NCBI RefSeq assembly: GCF_029167645.1
Contig: NZ_CP119147.1
Span: forward strand, 4,358,501-4,422,500
DNA length: 64,000 nucleotides
Source: Streptomyces sp. AM 2-1-1
Lineage (GTDB): Bacteria > Actinomycetota > Actinomycetes > Streptomycetales > Streptomycetaceae
Reading direction: 5' to 3'
The notes beneath the pieces are model-generated. The model saw only the letters and a program-made list of their open reading frames with translations. It did not search any database and was not told where the DNA came from. Of this stretch, positions 17,075 to 27,461 are shown in pieces. Positions within the stretch are counted from its first letter, which is position 1, and every line of letters begins with the position of its first letter. The translations under genes were made by a program, and so were the position numbers.

Positions 17075-17458
17075 ATGGCATACGGCGTGAAGATCGCCAA
17101 GGGCGACGCCTACAAGCGCGCTGCCCGCAAGCGGCGCCACATCCGCGTCCGCAAGCACGTCTCCGGTTCGCCGGAGCGTCCCCGCCTGGTCGTGACGCGT
17201 TCCAACCGTCACATCGTGGCCCAGGTCATCGACGACATCGCGGGCCACACGCTCGCGTCGGCGTCGACCCTGGACGTGTCGATCCGCGGTGGCGAGGGTG
17301 CCAAGAGCGCCCAGGCCCAGCAGGTCGGCGCCCTGGTCGCCGAGCGCGCCAAGGCCGCAGGCGTCGAGGCCGTCGTGTTTGACCGCGGTGGTAACCAGTA
17401 CGCCGGGCGGATTGCCGCTCTGGCTGACGCCGCCCGTGAAGCCGGGCTGAAGTTCTAA
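17075..17458 (+). CDS. rplR: 50S ribosomal protein L18
   Basis: 127 residues; basic N-terminus [36 protein letters not shown] binds 5S rRNA; C-terminal [26 protein letters not shown]. Two bases after rplF. Confidence 0.98.
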   Translation: MAYGVKIAKGDAYKRAARKRRHIRVRKHVSGSPERPRLVVTRSNRHIVAQVIDDIAGHTLASASTLDVSIRGGEGAKSAQAQQVGALVAERAKAAGVEAVVFDRGGNQYAGRIAALADAAREAGLKF

Positions 17459-17505
17459 GCCCCGGTTCCTACGCACAGCGGACGTAACAGAGAGAGGTAA
17501 TTCCA

Positions 17506-18111
17506 ATGGCTGGACCCCAGCGCCGCGGAAGCGGTGCCGGTGGCGGCGAGCGGCGGGACCGGAAGGGCCGTGACGGTGGCCCCAGCGCCGCCGAGAAGAC
17601 CGCGTACGTTGAGCGCGTTGTCGCGATCAACCGCGTCGCCAAGGTTGTGAAGGGTGGTCGTCGCTTCAGCTTCACCGCGCTGGTCGTGGTGGGCGATGGT
17701 GACGGCACCGTAGGTGTCGGTTACGGCAAGGCCAAGGAAGTTCCCGCGGCCATCGCCAAGGGTGTCGAGGAAGCGAAGAAGTCCTTCTTCAAGGTTCCGC
17801 GCATCCAGGGCACGATTCCCCACCCGATCACGGGCGAGAAGGCTGCGGGCGTCGTCCTGCTCAAGCCTGCTTCCCCCGGTACCGGCGTCATCGCCGGTGG
17901 TCCGGTGCGTGCCGTGCTCGAGTGCGCCGGCGTCCACGACATCCTGTCGAAGTCGCTCGGTTCTTCCAACGCGATCAACATCGTGCACGCGACCGTGGCG
18001 GCCCTCCAGGGCCTGCAGCGTCCCGAGGAGATCGCGGCCCGCCGCGGTCTGCCCCTCGAGGACGTCGCCCCCGCGGCTCTGCTCCGTGCGCGTGCCGGGG
18101 CTGGTGCGTAA
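17506..18111 (+). CDS. rpsE: 30S ribosomal protein S5
   Basis: 201 residues. A Gly/Arg-rich N-terminal tail precedes the S5 core ([48 protein letters not shown]). Influences decoding accuracy; a known spectinomycin site lies in the N-terminal loop. Preceded by GAGAGGTAA. Confidence 0.98.
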   Translation: MAGPQRRGSGAGGGERRDRKGRDGGPSAAEKTAYVERVVAINRVAKVVKGGRRFSFTALVVVGDGDGTVGVGYGKAKEVPAAIAKGVEEAKKSFFKVPRIQGTIPHPITGEKAAGVVLLKPASPGTGVIAGGPVRAVLECAGVHDILSKSLGSSNAINIVHATVAALQGLQRPEEIAARRGLPLEDVAPAALLRARAGAGA

Positions 18112-18293
18112 TGGCCAGCCTCAAGATCACGCAGACGAAGTCGTACATCGGCAGCAAGCAGAACCACCGCGACACCCTGCGTTCGCTCGGGCTCAAGCGC
18201 CTGCACGACGTGGTTGTCAAGGAGGACCGCCCCGAGTTCCGCGGAATGGTTCACACCGTCCGCCACCTCGTGACGGTTGAGGAGGTTGACTGA
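18111..18293 (+). CDS. rpmD: 50S ribosomal protein L30
   Basis: 60 residues: [35 protein letters not shown]. The ATG overlaps the rpsE stop by one base (TAATG). Confidence 0.97.
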   Translation: MASLKITQTKSYIGSKQNHRDTLRSLGLKRLHDVVVKEDRPEFRGMVHTVRHLVTVEEVD

Positions 18294-18294
18294 C

Positions 18295-18750
18295 ATGGCG
18301 GAGAACAGCCCGCTGAAGGCCCACAACCTCCGGCCTGCCCCGGGCGCCAAGACCGCCAAGACCCGTGTGGGTCGTGGTGAGGCGTCCAAGGGTAAGACCG
18401 CAGGCCGTGGTACCAAGGGAACGAAGGCTCGTTACCAGGTTCCGCAGCGCTTCGAGGGTGGCCAGATGCCCCTCCACATGCGCCTGCCGAAGCTCAAGGG
18501 CTTCAAGAACCCGTTCCGCACGGAGTACCAGGTCGTGAACCTGGACAAGCTCGCGACGCTCTACCCCGAGGGTGGAGAGGTCACGGTGGCCGACCTGGTC
18601 GCCAAGGGCGCCGTGCGCAACAACCACCTCGTCAAGGTCCTCGGACAGGGCGAGATCTCCGTGGCGCTGCAGGTTTCGGTTGACGCCGTCTCCGGCTCCG
18701 CCAAGGAGAAGATTGCCGCCGCCGGCGGCACCGTCACCGAGCTCGTCTGA
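18295..18750 (+). CDS. rplO: 50S ribosomal protein L15
   Basis: 151 residues, [42 protein letters not shown], a Gly/Lys-rich start followed by the L15 globular part. The ATG at 18295 directly follows the rpmD stop. It is followed by a strong terminator, so it closes a transcription unit. Confidence 0.98.
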   Translation: MAENSPLKAHNLRPAPGAKTAKTRVGRGEASKGKTAGRGTKGTKARYQVPQRFEGGQMPLHMRLPKLKGFKNPFRTEYQVVNLDKLATLYPEGGEVTVADLVAKGAVRNNHLVKVLGQGEISVALQVSVDAVSGSAKEKIAAAGGTVTELV

Positions 18751-18785
18751 GACAACTCGGACAACTCGATGTACTGATCACCCGC

Positions 18786-18817
18786 GCGGGGATGCCTCTT
18801 CCGAGAGGCATCCCCGC
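18786..18817 (+). terminator. Strong terminator between rplO and secY
   Basis: Perfect 14-bp arms GCGGGGATGCCTCT and AGAGGCATCCCCGC around TCCG. It implies that secY relies on its own promoter. Confidence 0.85.
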
Positions 18818-18824
18818 TCGGTCG

Positions 18825-18854
18825 TTCCTAGGGGGGCATGGTCGCCGGTAAGGT
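18825..18854 (+). promoter_or_regulatory. Candidate secY promoter
   Basis: TTCCTA (18825-18830), 18-bp spacer, TAAGGT (18849-18854). The -10 is good and the -35 weak. It lies between the terminator and the secY leader of about 110 nt. Confidence 0.4.
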
Positions 18855-18973
18855 GGCGTGCGTTGCTGTGCTGACCCCTTGGGCGCCCGCCCGGGGACAC
18901 TCCGACTTTTTTGTATCCGTCGATCCTCAAGACCGTCACCTCTACGCATAGCGCGGGGGTCGCAGGAGGCACC

Positions 18974-20293
18974 GTGCTCACCGCGTTCGCCCGGGCGTTC
19001 AAGACGCCCGACCTGCGCAAGAAGCTGCTCTTCACGCTCGGCATCATCGTTCTCTATCGGCTCGGGGCCCACATCCCCGTACCGGGAGTGAGTTACGAGA
19101 ACGTCCAGACCTGTGTTGACCAGGCCAGCAAGGGCAACAACAGCCTCTTCGGTCTGGTGAACATGTTCAGCGGTGGTGCACTGCTGCAGATCACGATCTT
19201 CGCGCTCGGCATCATGCCGTACATCACGGCCAGCATCATTCTTCAGCTGCTGACCGTGGTCATTCCCCGACTGGAGGCCCTCAAGAAGGAGGGATCGTCC
19301 GGTCAGACCAAGATCACCCAGTACACGCGTTACCTCACCGTGGCGCTCGCCATCCTGCAGGGCACCGGCCTGGTGGCCACGGCCCGCAGCGGCGCGCTCT
19401 TCTCCAGCTGTTCGGTGGGCGACCAGATCGTCCCCAACGACTCGATCTTCACCACGATCGTCATGGTGGTCACGATGACGGCCGGCACCGCCGCCGTCAT
19501 GTGGCTCGGTGAGCTCATCACCGACCGCGGCATCGGCAACGGCATGTCGATCCTGATGTTCATCTCGATCGCCGCCAGCTTCCCGGGCGCCCTGTGGGCC
19601 ATCAAGGAGAGCGGCAAGCTCGCCGACGGCTGGATCGAGTTCGGCACGGTCATCCTCATCGGCATGGTGATGGTGGGCCTCGTCGTCTTCGTCGAGCAGG
19701 CCCAGCGCCGCATCCCGGTGCAGTACGCGAAGCGCATGATCGGGCGCCGTTCCTACGGCGGTACGTCCACGTACATCCCGCTCAAGGTGAACCAGGCGGG
19801 CGTCATCCCCGTCATCTTCGCCTCGTCGCTGCTCTACATCCCGGCCCTGATCGTCCAGTTCTCCAACTCCAACGCGGGCTGGGCGAACTGGATCAAGGAC
19901 CACTTCGTCAAGGGCGACCACCCGTACTACATCGCGACCTACTTCCTCCTGATCGTCTTCTTCGCGTTCTTCTACGTGGCGATCTCGTTCAACCCCGAAG
20001 AAGTAGCCGACAACATGAAGAAGTATGGTGGGTTCATCCCGGGTATCCGGGCCGGTCGACCTACTGCCGAGTACCTGAGCTACGTGCTCAACAGGATCAC
20101 TTGGCCGGGCTCGCTGTACCTGGGTCTGATCGCTCTGGTGCCGACGATGGCGTTGGCAGGCTTCGGCGGTGCTAACCAGAACTTCCCGTTCGGCGGGACG
20201 AGCATCCTCATCATCGTGGGTGTGGGTCTGGAAACCGTGAAGCAGATCGAGAGTCAGCTCCAGCAGCGCAATTACGAAGGGTTCCTCCGCTGA
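18974..20293 (+). CDS. secY: Protein translocase subunit SecY
   Basis: 439 residues, ten membrane segments. Central channel of the Sec translocon for exporting unfolded proteins and inserting membrane proteins. [38 protein letters not shown] opens the chain, and the cytoplasmic loop with [31 protein letters not shown] is conserved. The GTG at 18974 follows a perfect AGGAGG (18964-18969); the upstream in-frame codon at 18911 lacks one. It overlaps adk (TGATG). Confidence 0.97.
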   Translation: MLTAFARAFKTPDLRKKLLFTLGIIVLYRLGAHIPVPGVSYENVQTCVDQASKGNNSLFGLVNMFSGGALLQITIFALGIMPYITASIILQLLTVVIPRLEALKKEGSSGQTKITQYTRYLTVALAILQGTGLVATARSGALFSSCSVGDQIVPNDSIFTTIVMVVTMTAGTAAVMWLGELITDRGIGNGMSILMFISIAASFPGALWAIKESGKLADGWIEFGTVILIGMVMVGLVVFVEQAQRRIPVQYAKRMIGRRSYGGTSTYIPLKVNQAGVIPVIFASSLLYIPALIVQFSNSNAGWANWIKDHFVKGDHPYYIATYFLLIVFFAFFYVAISFNPEEVADNMKKYGGFIPGIRAGRPTAEYLSYVLNRITWPGSLYLGLIALVPTMALAGFGGANQNFPFGGTSILIIVGVGLETVKQIESQLQQRNYEGFLR

Positions 20294-20949
20294 TGCGAAT
20301 CGTCCTCGTCGGGCCTCCTGGTGCCGGCAAGGGAACGCAGGCCGCGTACCTTGCCAAGAACCTGTCGATTCCGCACATCTCCACGGGCGACCTCTTCCGC
20401 GCCAACATCAGCCAGGGCACCGACCTTGGCAAGCAGGCCCGGTCCTACATGGACAAGGGCCAGTTGGTGCCGGACGAGGTGACCAACGCGATGGCTGAGG
20501 ACCGCATGTCCCAGCCCGACGCGGCCGGTGGCTTCCTGCTCGACGGCTTCCCGCGCAACGTCGGCCAGGCCGAGGCGCTGGACGAGATGCTGAAGAACAA
20601 GGGTGTGGCGCTCGACGCGGTCCTGGACCTGGAGGTCCCCGAGGACGAGGTCGTGAAGCGGATCGCGGGTCGCCGCATCTGCCGCAACGACAGCTCGCAC
20701 GTCTTCCACGTCGCGTACAACCAGCCGGAGACCGAGGGTGTCTGTGACACCTGCGGCGGCGAGCTGTACCAGCGGGACGACGACAACGAGGAGACGGTCC
20801 GCACGCGGCTGGAGGTCTACCACACGCAGACCGAGCCGATCATCGACTACTACCGCGCGCAGGATCTGGTCGTGACCATCCCCGCGCTCGGCAAGGTGGC
20901 CGACGTGACCGAGCGGGCCATGGCGGCGCTCAAGTCCGACCAGGGCTGA
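20293..20949 (+). CDS. adk: Adenylate kinase
   Basis: 218 residues; interconverts ATP, AMP and ADP. P-loop [10 protein letters not shown] near the N-terminus, the AMP-binding [20 protein letters not shown], and a long-form LID with a CDTC pair. The other half of the LID zinc site is reduced ([10 protein letters not shown]), so zinc binding is doubtful. Coupled to secY, the usual order. Confidence 0.97.
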   Translation: MRIVLVGPPGAGKGTQAAYLAKNLSIPHISTGDLFRANISQGTDLGKQARSYMDKGQLVPDEVTNAMAEDRMSQPDAAGGFLLDGFPRNVGQAEALDEMLKNKGVALDAVLDLEVPEDEVVKRIAGRRICRNDSSHVFHVAYNQPETEGVCDTCGGELYQRDDDNEETVRTRLEVYHTQTEPIIDYYRAQDLVVTIPALGKVADVTERAMAALKSDQG

Positions 20950-20975
20950 GAGCCCCACCCACGCAGTACCTTCCA

Positions 20976-21013
20976 CAGCCGGCCGCGGTGCCCCAGGGCG
21001 CCGCGGCCGGCTG
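20976..21013 (+). terminator. Terminator after adk
   Basis: 13-bp perfect arms CAGCCGGCCGCGG and CCGCGGCCGGCTG around a partly paired 12-nt centre, followed by TTTGG. Confidence 0.8.
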
Positions 21014-21084
21014 TTTGGCGCCGTATCGTGGAATGCGGTCACGGCCCACGTCCCCCGACTTCCTGTGCAGAGAGGCGCCGAGCA

Positions 21085-21921
21085 ATGGTGCAGATCAAGA
21101 CCCCGGAGCAGATCGCCAAGATGCGTGAGGCGGGCCTCGTGGTCGCCGCCATCCACGCCGCCACCCGGGAGGCCGCCGTACCGGGCGCCTCCACCCACGA
21201 CCTGGACCAGGTCGCGCGCAAGGTGATCGCCGACCACGGCGCGAAGTCGAACTTCCTGGGGTACGGCGGCTTTCCCGCGACCATCTGCACCTCGGTGAAC
21301 GACGTGGTCGTCCACGGCATCCCGGACGAGAAGACCGTCCTCAAGGACGGCGACATCATCTCCATCGACTGCGGCGCGATCGTCGACGGCTGGCACGGCG
21401 ACGCCGCGTACACCGCCTTCGTGGGCACCGGACACGCGCCGGAGCTGATCGAGCTTTCCCGGGTCACCGAGGAGTCGATGTGGGCCGGCATCGCCGCGAT
21501 GAAGGTGAACAACCGCCTGATCGACATCTCCAAGGCGATCGAGGGGTACATCCGCCGCCAGCCCCGCCCGGCCACCGGCAAGTACGGGATCATCGAGGAC
21601 TACGGCGGCCACGGCATCGGCACCGAGATGCACATGGACCCGCACCTGCTGAACTACGTCTCCCGCAAGCGCGGCAAGGGCATCAAGCTGGTCCCCGGCG
21701 TCTGCCTGGCGATCGAGCCGATGGTCTCGCTCGGCACCGCGCAGACCAAGGTGCTCAGCGACGACTGGACCGTCCTCACCACCGACGGCAGCTGGTCCTC
21801 CCACTGGGAGCACTCCATCGCCCTCACCGAGCAGGGGCCGCTGGTGCTGACCGCCCCGGACGGCGGCGCCGAAAAGCTCGCGCAGTACGGCGTCCAGGCG
21901 GCGCCGGACCCGCTGGCCTGA
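21085..21921 (+). CDS. map: Methionine aminopeptidase, type I
   Basis: 278 residues; removes N-terminal Met from new proteins. Metal ligands are visible in SIDCGAIVDGWHGDAAYT (two Asp), GGHGIGTEMHMDP (His), CLAIEPM (Glu) and WEHSIALTEQG (Glu). The ATG at 21085 gives MVQIKTPEQIAKMREAG, the family start. It stands between a terminator and the infA promoter region, so it is a short unit. Confidence 0.96.
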   Translation: MVQIKTPEQIAKMREAGLVVAAIHAATREAAVPGASTHDLDQVARKVIADHGAKSNFLGYGGFPATICTSVNDVVVHGIPDEKTVLKDGDIISIDCGAIVDGWHGDAAYTAFVGTGHAPELIELSRVTEESMWAGIAAMKVNNRLIDISKAIEGYIRRQPRPATGKYGIIEDYGGHGIGTEMHMDPHLLNYVSRKRGKGIKLVPGVCLAIEPMVSLGTAQTKVLSDDWTVLTTDGSWSSHWEHSIALTEQGPLVLTAPDGGAEKLAQYGVQAAPDPLA

Positions 21922-21940
21922 GCGGGCGCCGCCTCACCGG

Positions 21941-21961
21941 CCGATCGGATCCCCCGATCGG
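21941..21961 (+). terminator. Possible terminator after map
   Basis: CCGATCGG occurs at 21941-21948 and 21954-21961. The word is its own reverse complement, so the two copies can pair around a 5-nt loop. It starts 19 bases after the map stop. Confidence 0.4.
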
Positions 21962-21989
21962 GCATAAGGATCACGGCCGGTGGGCAAAC

Positions 21990-22027
21990 TTGACGGATTC
22001 GTCTTTTGGGGTCCGCTGACGTAGACT
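21990..22027 (+). promoter_or_regulatory. infA promoter region
   Basis: TAGACT at 22022-22027 is a good -10 box. TTGACG at 21990-21995 is a perfect-looking -35, but the gap is 26 bp, too long to pair with it. With an 18-bp spacer the -35 would be TTCGTC (21998-22003). Which pair is used is unclear. Confidence 0.4.
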
Positions 22028-22118
22028 GACTCGTCGGCTCTCGTGCATCCCTGTGTCCACTTGTGGTCACCGCGGCAGAGCGGGAGTCGATCAAGGTAGC
22101 CGATTCGAAGGGCGAAGC

Positions 22119-22340
22119 GTGGCCAAGAAGCAAGGTGCCATCGAAATCGAGGGCACCGTGATCGAGTCCCTCCCGAACGCAATGTTCCGGGTGGAACTCC
22201 AGAACGGTCACAAGGTCCTCGCGCACATCAGCGGCAAGATGCGGATGCACTACATCCGCATCCTCCCCGATGACCGGGTCGTGGTGGAGCTCTCTCCGTA
22301 CGACCTGACGCGTGGCCGGATCGTCTACCGGTACAAGTAG
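22119..22340 (+). CDS. infA: Translation initiation factor IF-1
   Basis: 73 residues, a single OB-fold ([20 protein letters not shown]... to [11 protein letters not shown]). Binds the A-site of the 30S subunit during initiation. GTG start after GAAGGG. Leads the alpha-operon part with rpmJ, rpsM, rpsK, rpoA and rplQ. Confidence 0.97.
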   Translation: MAKKQGAIEIEGTVIESLPNAMFRVELQNGHKVLAHISGKMRMHYIRILPDDRVVVELSPYDLTRGRIVYRYK

Positions 22341-22400
22341 ATCTTGCCCCTGCCCCGCTTCGGCGTGGTGATGGCACTGACCCGGAGAACCTGACATCCC

Positions 22401-22514
22401 ATGAAGGTCAAGCCGAGCGTCAAGAAGATCTGCGACAAGTGCAAGGTGATCCGCCGTCACGGTCGGGTCATGGTCATCTGCGACAACCTGCGCCACAAGC
22501 AGCGCCAGGGCTGA
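22401..22514 (+). CDS. rpmJ: 50S ribosomal protein L36, zinc form
   Basis: 37 residues, [20 protein letters not shown] then a C-terminal zinc half-site. The Zn ligands C11, C14, C27 and H32 are all present. The standard infA-rpmJ-rpsM order supports the call despite the small size. Confidence 0.97.
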   Translation: MKVKPSVKKICDKCKVIRRHGRVMVICDNLRHKQRQG

Positions 22515-22708
22515 CGCACGACCCCCTGCATCTCGCAGTTCTTCGCGCGACGCACGTAATTCGTACATACGCAGTGCCCGTCCAAGCCACGGCTGACGAC
22601 ACCTCCGGCGGGGGCCGGGGACCCGGGCGTACCACCGTCTCCTCAGAGCGGTCGGCGATCGGGAGCGGCACTGTGGAAGACCCCCGATATGACAACTGGA
22701 GCCATTGA

Positions 22709-23089
22709 ATGGCACGCGTTTCAGGTGTTGACATCCCGCGCGAAAAGCGCGTGGAGGTTGCCCTCACCTACGTCTTCGGCATCGGGCGCACCCGGTCCAA
22801 GGAGATCCTCGCCGCGACCGGCGTCGACCCGAACACCCGCGTTCGCGACCTGGCCGAAGAGGACCTCGTCAAGATCCGCGAGTTCGTCGACGCCAACCTG
22901 CGCACCGAGGGTGACCTCCGCCGCGAGATCCAGGGCGACATCCGCCGCAAGATCGAGATCGGCTGCTACCAGGGCATTCGCCACCGTCGTGGCCTGCCGG
23001 TGCACGGTCAGCGCACCAGCACGAACGCGCGTACCCGCAAGGGCCCGCGTCGCGCCATCGCCGGTAAGAAGAAGCCGGGCAAGAAGTAG
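22709..23089 (+). CDS. rpsM: 30S ribosomal protein S13
   Basis: 126 residues: [33 protein letters not shown], the [25 protein letters not shown] stretch and a basic tail. Contacts the P-site tRNA and bridges the subunits. A 194-nt gap without visible features precedes it. Confidence 0.98.
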   Translation: MARVSGVDIPREKRVEVALTYVFGIGRTRSKEILAATGVDPNTRVRDLAEEDLVKIREFVDANLRTEGDLRREIQGDIRRKIEIGCYQGIRHRRGLPVHGQRTSTNARTRKGPRRAIAGKKKPGKK

Positions 23090-23190
23090 TCCTCAGCGGA
23101 CGTACTGCGCGGTCCGGATCTCCGGCCGAGCAGCATCCAGCGGTCTTCGCTGTAGGACCGATCACCTCCCCTCTCCATCTGGAGTAAGAC

Positions 23191-23595
23191 ATGCCCCCCA
23201 AGGGTCGTCAGGGCGCAGCCAAGAAGGTGCGTCGCAAGGAAAAGAAGAACGTCGCTCACGGCCACGCGCACATCAAGAGCACGTTCAACAACACCATCGT
23301 CTCGATCACCGACCCCTCGGGCAACGTGATCTCCTGGGCCTCCGCCGGCCACGTCGGCTTCAAGGGCTCGCGCAAGTCCACCCCCTTCGCCGCGCAGATG
23401 GCCGCCGAGTCGGCCGCCCGTCGCGCGCAGGAGCACGGCATGCGCAAGGTCGACGTCTTCGTCAAGGGTCCGGGCTCCGGCCGCGAGACCGCGATCCGCT
23501 CCCTCCAGGCCACGGGCCTCGAGGTCGGTTCGATCCAGGACGTCACCCCGACGCCGCACAACGGCTGCCGTCCGCCGAAGCGTCGCCGCGTCTGA
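23191..23595 (+). CDS. rpsK: 30S ribosomal protein S11
   Basis: 134 residues; [45 protein letters not shown] and the C-terminal [16 protein letters not shown] are diagnostic. Part of the mRNA exit-channel platform. Confidence 0.98.
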   Translation: MPPKGRQGAAKKVRRKEKKNVAHGHAHIKSTFNNTIVSITDPSGNVISWASAGHVGFKGSRKSTPFAAQMAAESAARRAQEHGMRKVDVFVKGPGSGRETAIRSLQATGLEVGSIQDVTPTPHNGCRPPKRRRV

Positions 23596-23645
23596 CGCAT
23601 GACGGCCGGTGACGGCCGTCTGTGTTCGCGCACACCTGTGGGACC

Positions 23646-23677
23646 GGGCGGTACCTCCCTTCGGGGGCGTACCGCCC
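23646..23677 (+). terminator. UUCG hairpin between rpsK and rpoA
   Basis: GGGCGGTAC (23646-23654) pairs with GTACCGCCC (23669-23677). After one mismatch the stem continues (one G-T pair) to CCC/GGG closed by TTCG. A downstream TTGTTG (23684-23689) with TAGTGG (23708-23713, 18-bp spacer) could be a separate rpoA promoter, though its -10 is poor. Confidence 0.55.
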
Positions 23678-23738
23678 GTACCCTTGTTGTATCTGTCGGG
23701 CATCAAATAGTGGGTGCCCACGACTGAAGGACATCAGC

Positions 23739-24761
23739 ATGCTGATCGCCCAGCGCCCGTCGCTGACCGAAGAGGTCGTCGACGAGTTCCGCTCCCGGTT
23801 CGTCATCGAGCCGCTGGAGCCCGGTTTCGGTTACACCCTCGGCAACTCCCTGCGCCGTACCCTCCTCTCCTCGATCCCCGGTGCCGCCGTCACCAGCATC
23901 CGGATCGACGGAGTCCTGCACGAGTTCACCACCGTGCCGGGCGTCAAGGAGGACGTGACCGACCTCATCCTCAACATCAAGCAGCTGGTCGTCTCCTCGG
24001 AGCACGACGAGCCGGTCGTGATGTACCTGCGCAAGCAGGGTCCCGGCCTGGTCACCGCTGCCGACATCGCGCCGCCGGCCGGCGTCGAGGTCCACAACCC
24101 GGACCTCGTCCTCGCCACGCTGAACGGCAAGGGCAAGCTGGAGATGGAGCTGACCGTCGAGCGCGGTCGCGGCTACGTCTCCGCCGTCCAGAACAAGCAG
24201 GCGGGCCAGGAGATCGGCCGCATCCCGGTCGACTCCATCTACTCGCCGGTGCTCAAGGTCACGTACAAGGTCGAGGCGACCCGTGTCGAGCAGCGCACCG
24301 ACTTCGACAAGCTGATCGTCGACGTCGAGACCAAGCAGGCCATGCGTCCCCGTGACGCCATGGCGTCGGCCGGTAAGACCCTGGTCGAGCTGTTCGGTCT
24401 GGCGCGCGAGCTCAACATCGACGCCGAGGGCATCGACATGGGCCCGTCGCCCACGGACGCCGCGCTCGCCGCCGATCTGGCGCTGCCGATCGAGGAGCTG
24501 GAGCTCACGGTCCGCTCGTACAACTGCCTCAAGCGCGAGGGCATCCACTCGGTGGGTGAGCTCGTGGCGCGTTCCGAGGCCGACCTGCTCGACATCCGCA
24601 ACTTCGGTGCGAAGTCGATCGACGAGGTCAAGGCGAAGCTGGCCGGCATGGGCCTGGCCCTCAAGGACAGCCCGCCCGGATTCGACCCGACCGCCGCCGC
24701 CGACGCCTTCGGCGCCGACGACGACGCGGACGCGGGCTTCGTCGAGACCGAGCAGTACTAG
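23739..24761 (+). CDS. rpoA: RNA polymerase alpha subunit
   Basis: 340 residues. The N-terminal assembly domain has [31 protein letters not shown]. The C-terminal domain, which binds UP elements and activators, has [48 protein letters not shown]. An acidic tail follows. The ATG at 23739 comes after GAAGGA. Confidence 0.98.
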   Translation: MLIAQRPSLTEEVVDEFRSRFVIEPLEPGFGYTLGNSLRRTLLSSIPGAAVTSIRIDGVLHEFTTVPGVKEDVTDLILNIKQLVVSSEHDEPVVMYLRKQGPGLVTAADIAPPAGVEVHNPDLVLATLNGKGKLEMELTVERGRGYVSAVQNKQAGQEIGRIPVDSIYSPVLKVTYKVEATRVEQRTDFDKLIVDVETKQAMRPRDAMASAGKTLVELFGLARELNIDAEGIDMGPSPTDAALAADLALPIEELELTVRSYNCLKREGIHSVGELVARSEADLLDIRNFGAKSIDEVKAKLAGMGLALKDSPPGFDPTAAADAFGADDDADAGFVETEQY

Positions 24762-24903
24762 AACACCCCCGGACGGGCTGACGCGTCAGCCCGTCCGTGA
24801 GGACCCCCGGGTCCTCGAGCCACGGACTTCCGCGGAGCGACCGCTCCACGGGAACTGACACCGGTACCTGATACGGCCGGTGCAGCACACAAGGAGAAAC
24901 ACC

Positions 24904-25410
24904 ATGCCGCGTCCCGCCAAGGGTGCCCGTCTGGGCGGCAGCGCCGCGCACGAGCGTCTGCTGCTCGCGAACCTCGCGAAGGCGCTGTTCGAGCACGGCC
25001 GCATCACGACGACCGAGGCCAAGGCCCGCCGTCTGCGCCCCGTCGCCGAGCGTCTCGTCACCAAGGCGAAGAAGGGCGACATCCACAACCGTCGCCTGGT
25101 GCTCCAGACGATCACGGACAAGAGCATCGTCCACACGCTCTTCACCGAGATCGCCCCCCGGTACGAGAACCGCCCCGGTGGTTACACCCGTATCACCAAG
25201 ATCGGCAACCGTCGTGGCGACAACGCCCCGATGGCCGTCATCGAGCTCGTCGAGGCCCTGACCGTGGCCCAGCAGGCCACCGGTGAGGCCGAGGCCGCCA
25301 CCAAGCGTGCGGTCAAGGAGGACGCGGCCAAGACCGAGTCCGTCGAGGACGCCAAGCCGGCCGAGGACGCCAAGCCGGCCGAGGCCGACACGGAGTCCAA
25401 GGACGCCTGA
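24904..25410 (+). CDS. rplQ: 50S ribosomal protein L17
   Basis: 168 residues. The L17 core ([46 protein letters not shown]) fills about 120 residues. The remaining 45 form an Ala/Glu/Lys-rich tail with EDAKPA repeated. Start ATG at 24904 after AAGGAGAAA. Confidence 0.97.
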   Translation: MPRPAKGARLGGSAAHERLLLANLAKALFEHGRITTTEAKARRLRPVAERLVTKAKKGDIHNRRLVLQTITDKSIVHTLFTEIAPRYENRPGGYTRITKIGNRRGDNAPMAVIELVEALTVAQQATGEAEAATKRAVKEDAAKTESVEDAKPAEDAKPAEADTESKDA

Positions 25411-25430
25411 GCGTTCTGACGCCAGTGTGC

Positions 25431-25464
25431 GGGCCCGCACCACCCTTCGGGGCGGTGCGGGCCC
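25431..25464 (+). terminator. Terminator after rplQ
   Basis: GGGCCCGCACC and GGTGCGGGCCC pair, with one mismatch and then CCC/GGG closed by TTCG. It precedes truA, which may still be reached by read-through. Confidence 0.75.
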
Positions 25465-25516
25465 GTTCCGTTGTCGACCAGGACCGGTGCCCGATGGGGA
25501 TGGAGAGGATGCACGG

Positions 25517-26392
25517 GTGAGCGACGAGCCAGAACCCGGTGCGGTACGCGTACGGCTGGACCTGTCCTACGACGGCAGGGACTTCTCCGGCTGGGCGAAG
25601 CAGACGTCCCGCCGGACGGTGCAGGGGGAGATCGAGGACGCGCTGCGCACGGTGACCCGGTCCCCGCGGACGTACGACCTGACGGTCGCGGGGCGCACCG
25701 ACGCCGGGGTGCACGCCCGGGGGCAGGTCGCGCACGTCGATCTGCCGGCCGAGGTGTGGGAGGAGCACCGGGAGAAGCTGCTGCGCCGGATGGCGGGGCG
25801 GCTGCCCCTGGACGTGCGGATCTGGCGGGCGGCGGAGGCCCCCGCGGGCTTCAACGCCCGCTTCTCCGCGATGCACCGGAGGTACGCCTACCGCGTGGCC
25901 GACCGGCCCGGCGGGGTCGATCCGCTGACGCGCGGTCATGTGCTGTGGCACGACCGGCCGCTGGACCTCGACGCGATGAACGCGGCGGCGGCCCGCATGG
26001 TCGGGGAGCACGACTTCGCCGCGTACTGCAAGAAGCGCGAGGGCGCGACCACCATCCGCACGCTGCAGAAGCTCCACTGGGTGCGGGACGAGGAGTCGGG
26101 CGTCCTCACCGCGACCGTGCAGGCGGACGCCTTCTGCCACAACATGGTGCGCGCGCTGATCGGCGCCGCCCTCTTCGTGGGCGACGGCCGGCGCCCTGTG
26201 CCCTGGCCCGCCGAGGTGCTCGGGGCCAAGGTGCGGGACCCCGGTGTCCACGTGGTGAAGCCGCACGGCCTCACCCTGGAGGAAGTGGCCTACCCCGCCG
26301 ACGAGTTGCTGGCCGCCCGGGCCGCGGAGGCGCGGAACGTACGGTCGTTGCCCGGCGGAGGCGTGGACCCGGGCGGCTTCGGCTGCTGCTGA
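25517..26392 (+). CDS. truA: tRNA pseudouridine(38-40) synthase
   Basis: 291 residues. The catalytic Asp lies in [18 protein letters not shown] (D62). The N-terminal [32 protein letters not shown] and C-terminal [20 protein letters not shown] are family motifs. Modifies U38-U40 in the anticodon arm. The GTG at 25517 is the chosen start; the frame upstream crosses the terminator. Confidence 0.95.
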   Translation: MSDEPEPGAVRVRLDLSYDGRDFSGWAKQTSRRTVQGEIEDALRTVTRSPRTYDLTVAGRTDAGVHARGQVAHVDLPAEVWEEHREKLLRRMAGRLPLDVRIWRAAEAPAGFNARFSAMHRRYAYRVADRPGGVDPLTRGHVLWHDRPLDLDAMNAAAARMVGEHDFAAYCKKREGATTIRTLQKLHWVRDEESGVLTATVQADAFCHNMVRALIGAALFVGDGRRPVPWPAEVLGAKVRDPGVHVVKPHGLTLEEVAYPADELLAARAAEARNVRSLPGGGVDPGGFGCC

Positions 26393-26467
26393 CGCCGGGT
26401 CGGCCGTCGCCCTGCGGGAGTCTTTGGAGCCGGGAGCCGGCGACCTCGCGCGGACGGCCGGCCGGAG

Positions 26468-26510
26468 CGCCCCCGGCCCGTGGCGGGCCGTAGTCCACGG
26501 GCCGGGGGCG
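26468..26510. terminator. Bidirectional terminator between convergent genes
   Basis: Perfect 16-bp arms (26468-26483 and 26495-26510) around an 11-nt loop, ending next to the stop of the minus-strand gene. Confidence 0.8.
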
Positions 26511-26511
26511 G

Positions 26512-27360
26512 TCAGCCGGTGGCGGCCGACGCCGCCGCCGAGGCCTGGACCTCGCCGCGGTGCCGGATCTGGTGGAAGGTGAAGTTCGTCAGGTCGTCGC
26601 CGGCCGTGTACACCGGCCCGTCGTCCTTGGTGACGTTCCTGCCGTCGGTGAAGCCGGTGACCGAGAAGTAGGCGTAACGGCCGTAGGAGTTGGTCGTACG
26701 GCGGCAGACCACGCCGGTCCGGCAGAAGGCCGGCACCCCACCGCCGCTGAGCGAGGCCATCCCGCCGGTGGCCTCCTCGACGACCTTCTTCGCCTCGGCC
26801 TCCGTGGAGAAGACCGCCACCCCGACCGTGACCGCGACGCCGTCCCGGGTGTAGGTGGCCCGGATCAGCTCGTCGCAGCCGTGGCGCGTCAGGACCGCGC
26901 CGAGCGCGGAGTTGGCGGCCGACGCGCACTGCGTGGTGCGGGCCGTCGGGCCCTTGAGGTGGACGCGGTCGCCGGAGGTGAGCTTCCTGCCGGGGAAGAA
27001 GCCCTCCACCGTGACGGGCTCCCTGTCCTTCTTCTCGTCCGTGATGAAGTCCATCGGGTCCGGCGGGGGAGCCGGGGCGACCGAGGAGAAGGACGGCGCC
27101 GGCTCCGCGGACTCCGGCGGCAGCTCCTCCGGCCCCGGCAGGGCGCTCGCACTCGTGGCGGCCTCCGGGTCGCCCCGGCCCGTCGAGACGACGGCGGTGG
27201 CCACGACCGCCGCGACGGCCGCCGTGGCCAGCACACCGCCGCCGATCATCAGCCACTTGCGGCGCCTGCTCTTCGCCGCGGACTCCTCCGCCAGCGCCGC
27301 CCAGTCCGGAGTCCGACTGCCCCCGGGCCCCCCGGAGGGCCCCCCATGCCCAAAGCTCAT
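26512..27360 (-). CDS. Conserved membrane-anchored protein of unknown function
   Basis: 282 residues. A Gly/Pro-rich cytoplasmic start leads to a basic RRRK and one membrane helix (about 36-58). A Pro/Ser/Glu-rich linker (about 65-105) and a globular outside domain of about 175 residues follow. That domain has four Cys (in ARTTQCASAAN, RHGCDELIRA, PAFCRTGVVCRR), consistent with two disulfides. The topology, single anchor with an extracytoplasmic domain, is inferred. The position beside truA and the ribosomal cluster is typical of Streptomyces core regions. No function can be assigned. Confidence 0.85.
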   Translation of the reverse strand: MSFGHGGPSGGPGGSRTPDWAALAEESAAKSRRRKWLMIGGGVLATAAVAAVVATAVVSTGRGDPEAATSASALPGPEELPPESAEPAPSFSSVAPAPPPDPMDFITDEKKDREPVTVEGFFPGRKLTSGDRVHLKGPTARTTQCASAANSALGAVLTRHGCDELIRATYTRDGVAVTVGVAVFSTEAEAKKVVEEATGGMASLSGGGVPAFCRTGVVCRRTTNSYGRYAYFSVTGFTDGRNVTKDDGPVYTAGDDLTNFTFHQIRHRGEVQASAAASAATG

Positions 27361-27461
27361 GGGCGCATCCTAAGGGCTGACCCCCGTCACGGACCGTGGT
27401 CCCGGGGGGCTCCCGGAGAATCCGGTTGGGTCCCGGCGCCCCCGCACCCGACAATGCGGTC

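Noticed and set aside
21990..22027. A single TTGACG/TAGACT promoter for infA
   Set aside because: The two boxes are 26 bp apart, too far for one sigma-70-type promoter; only the -10 is kept as likely.
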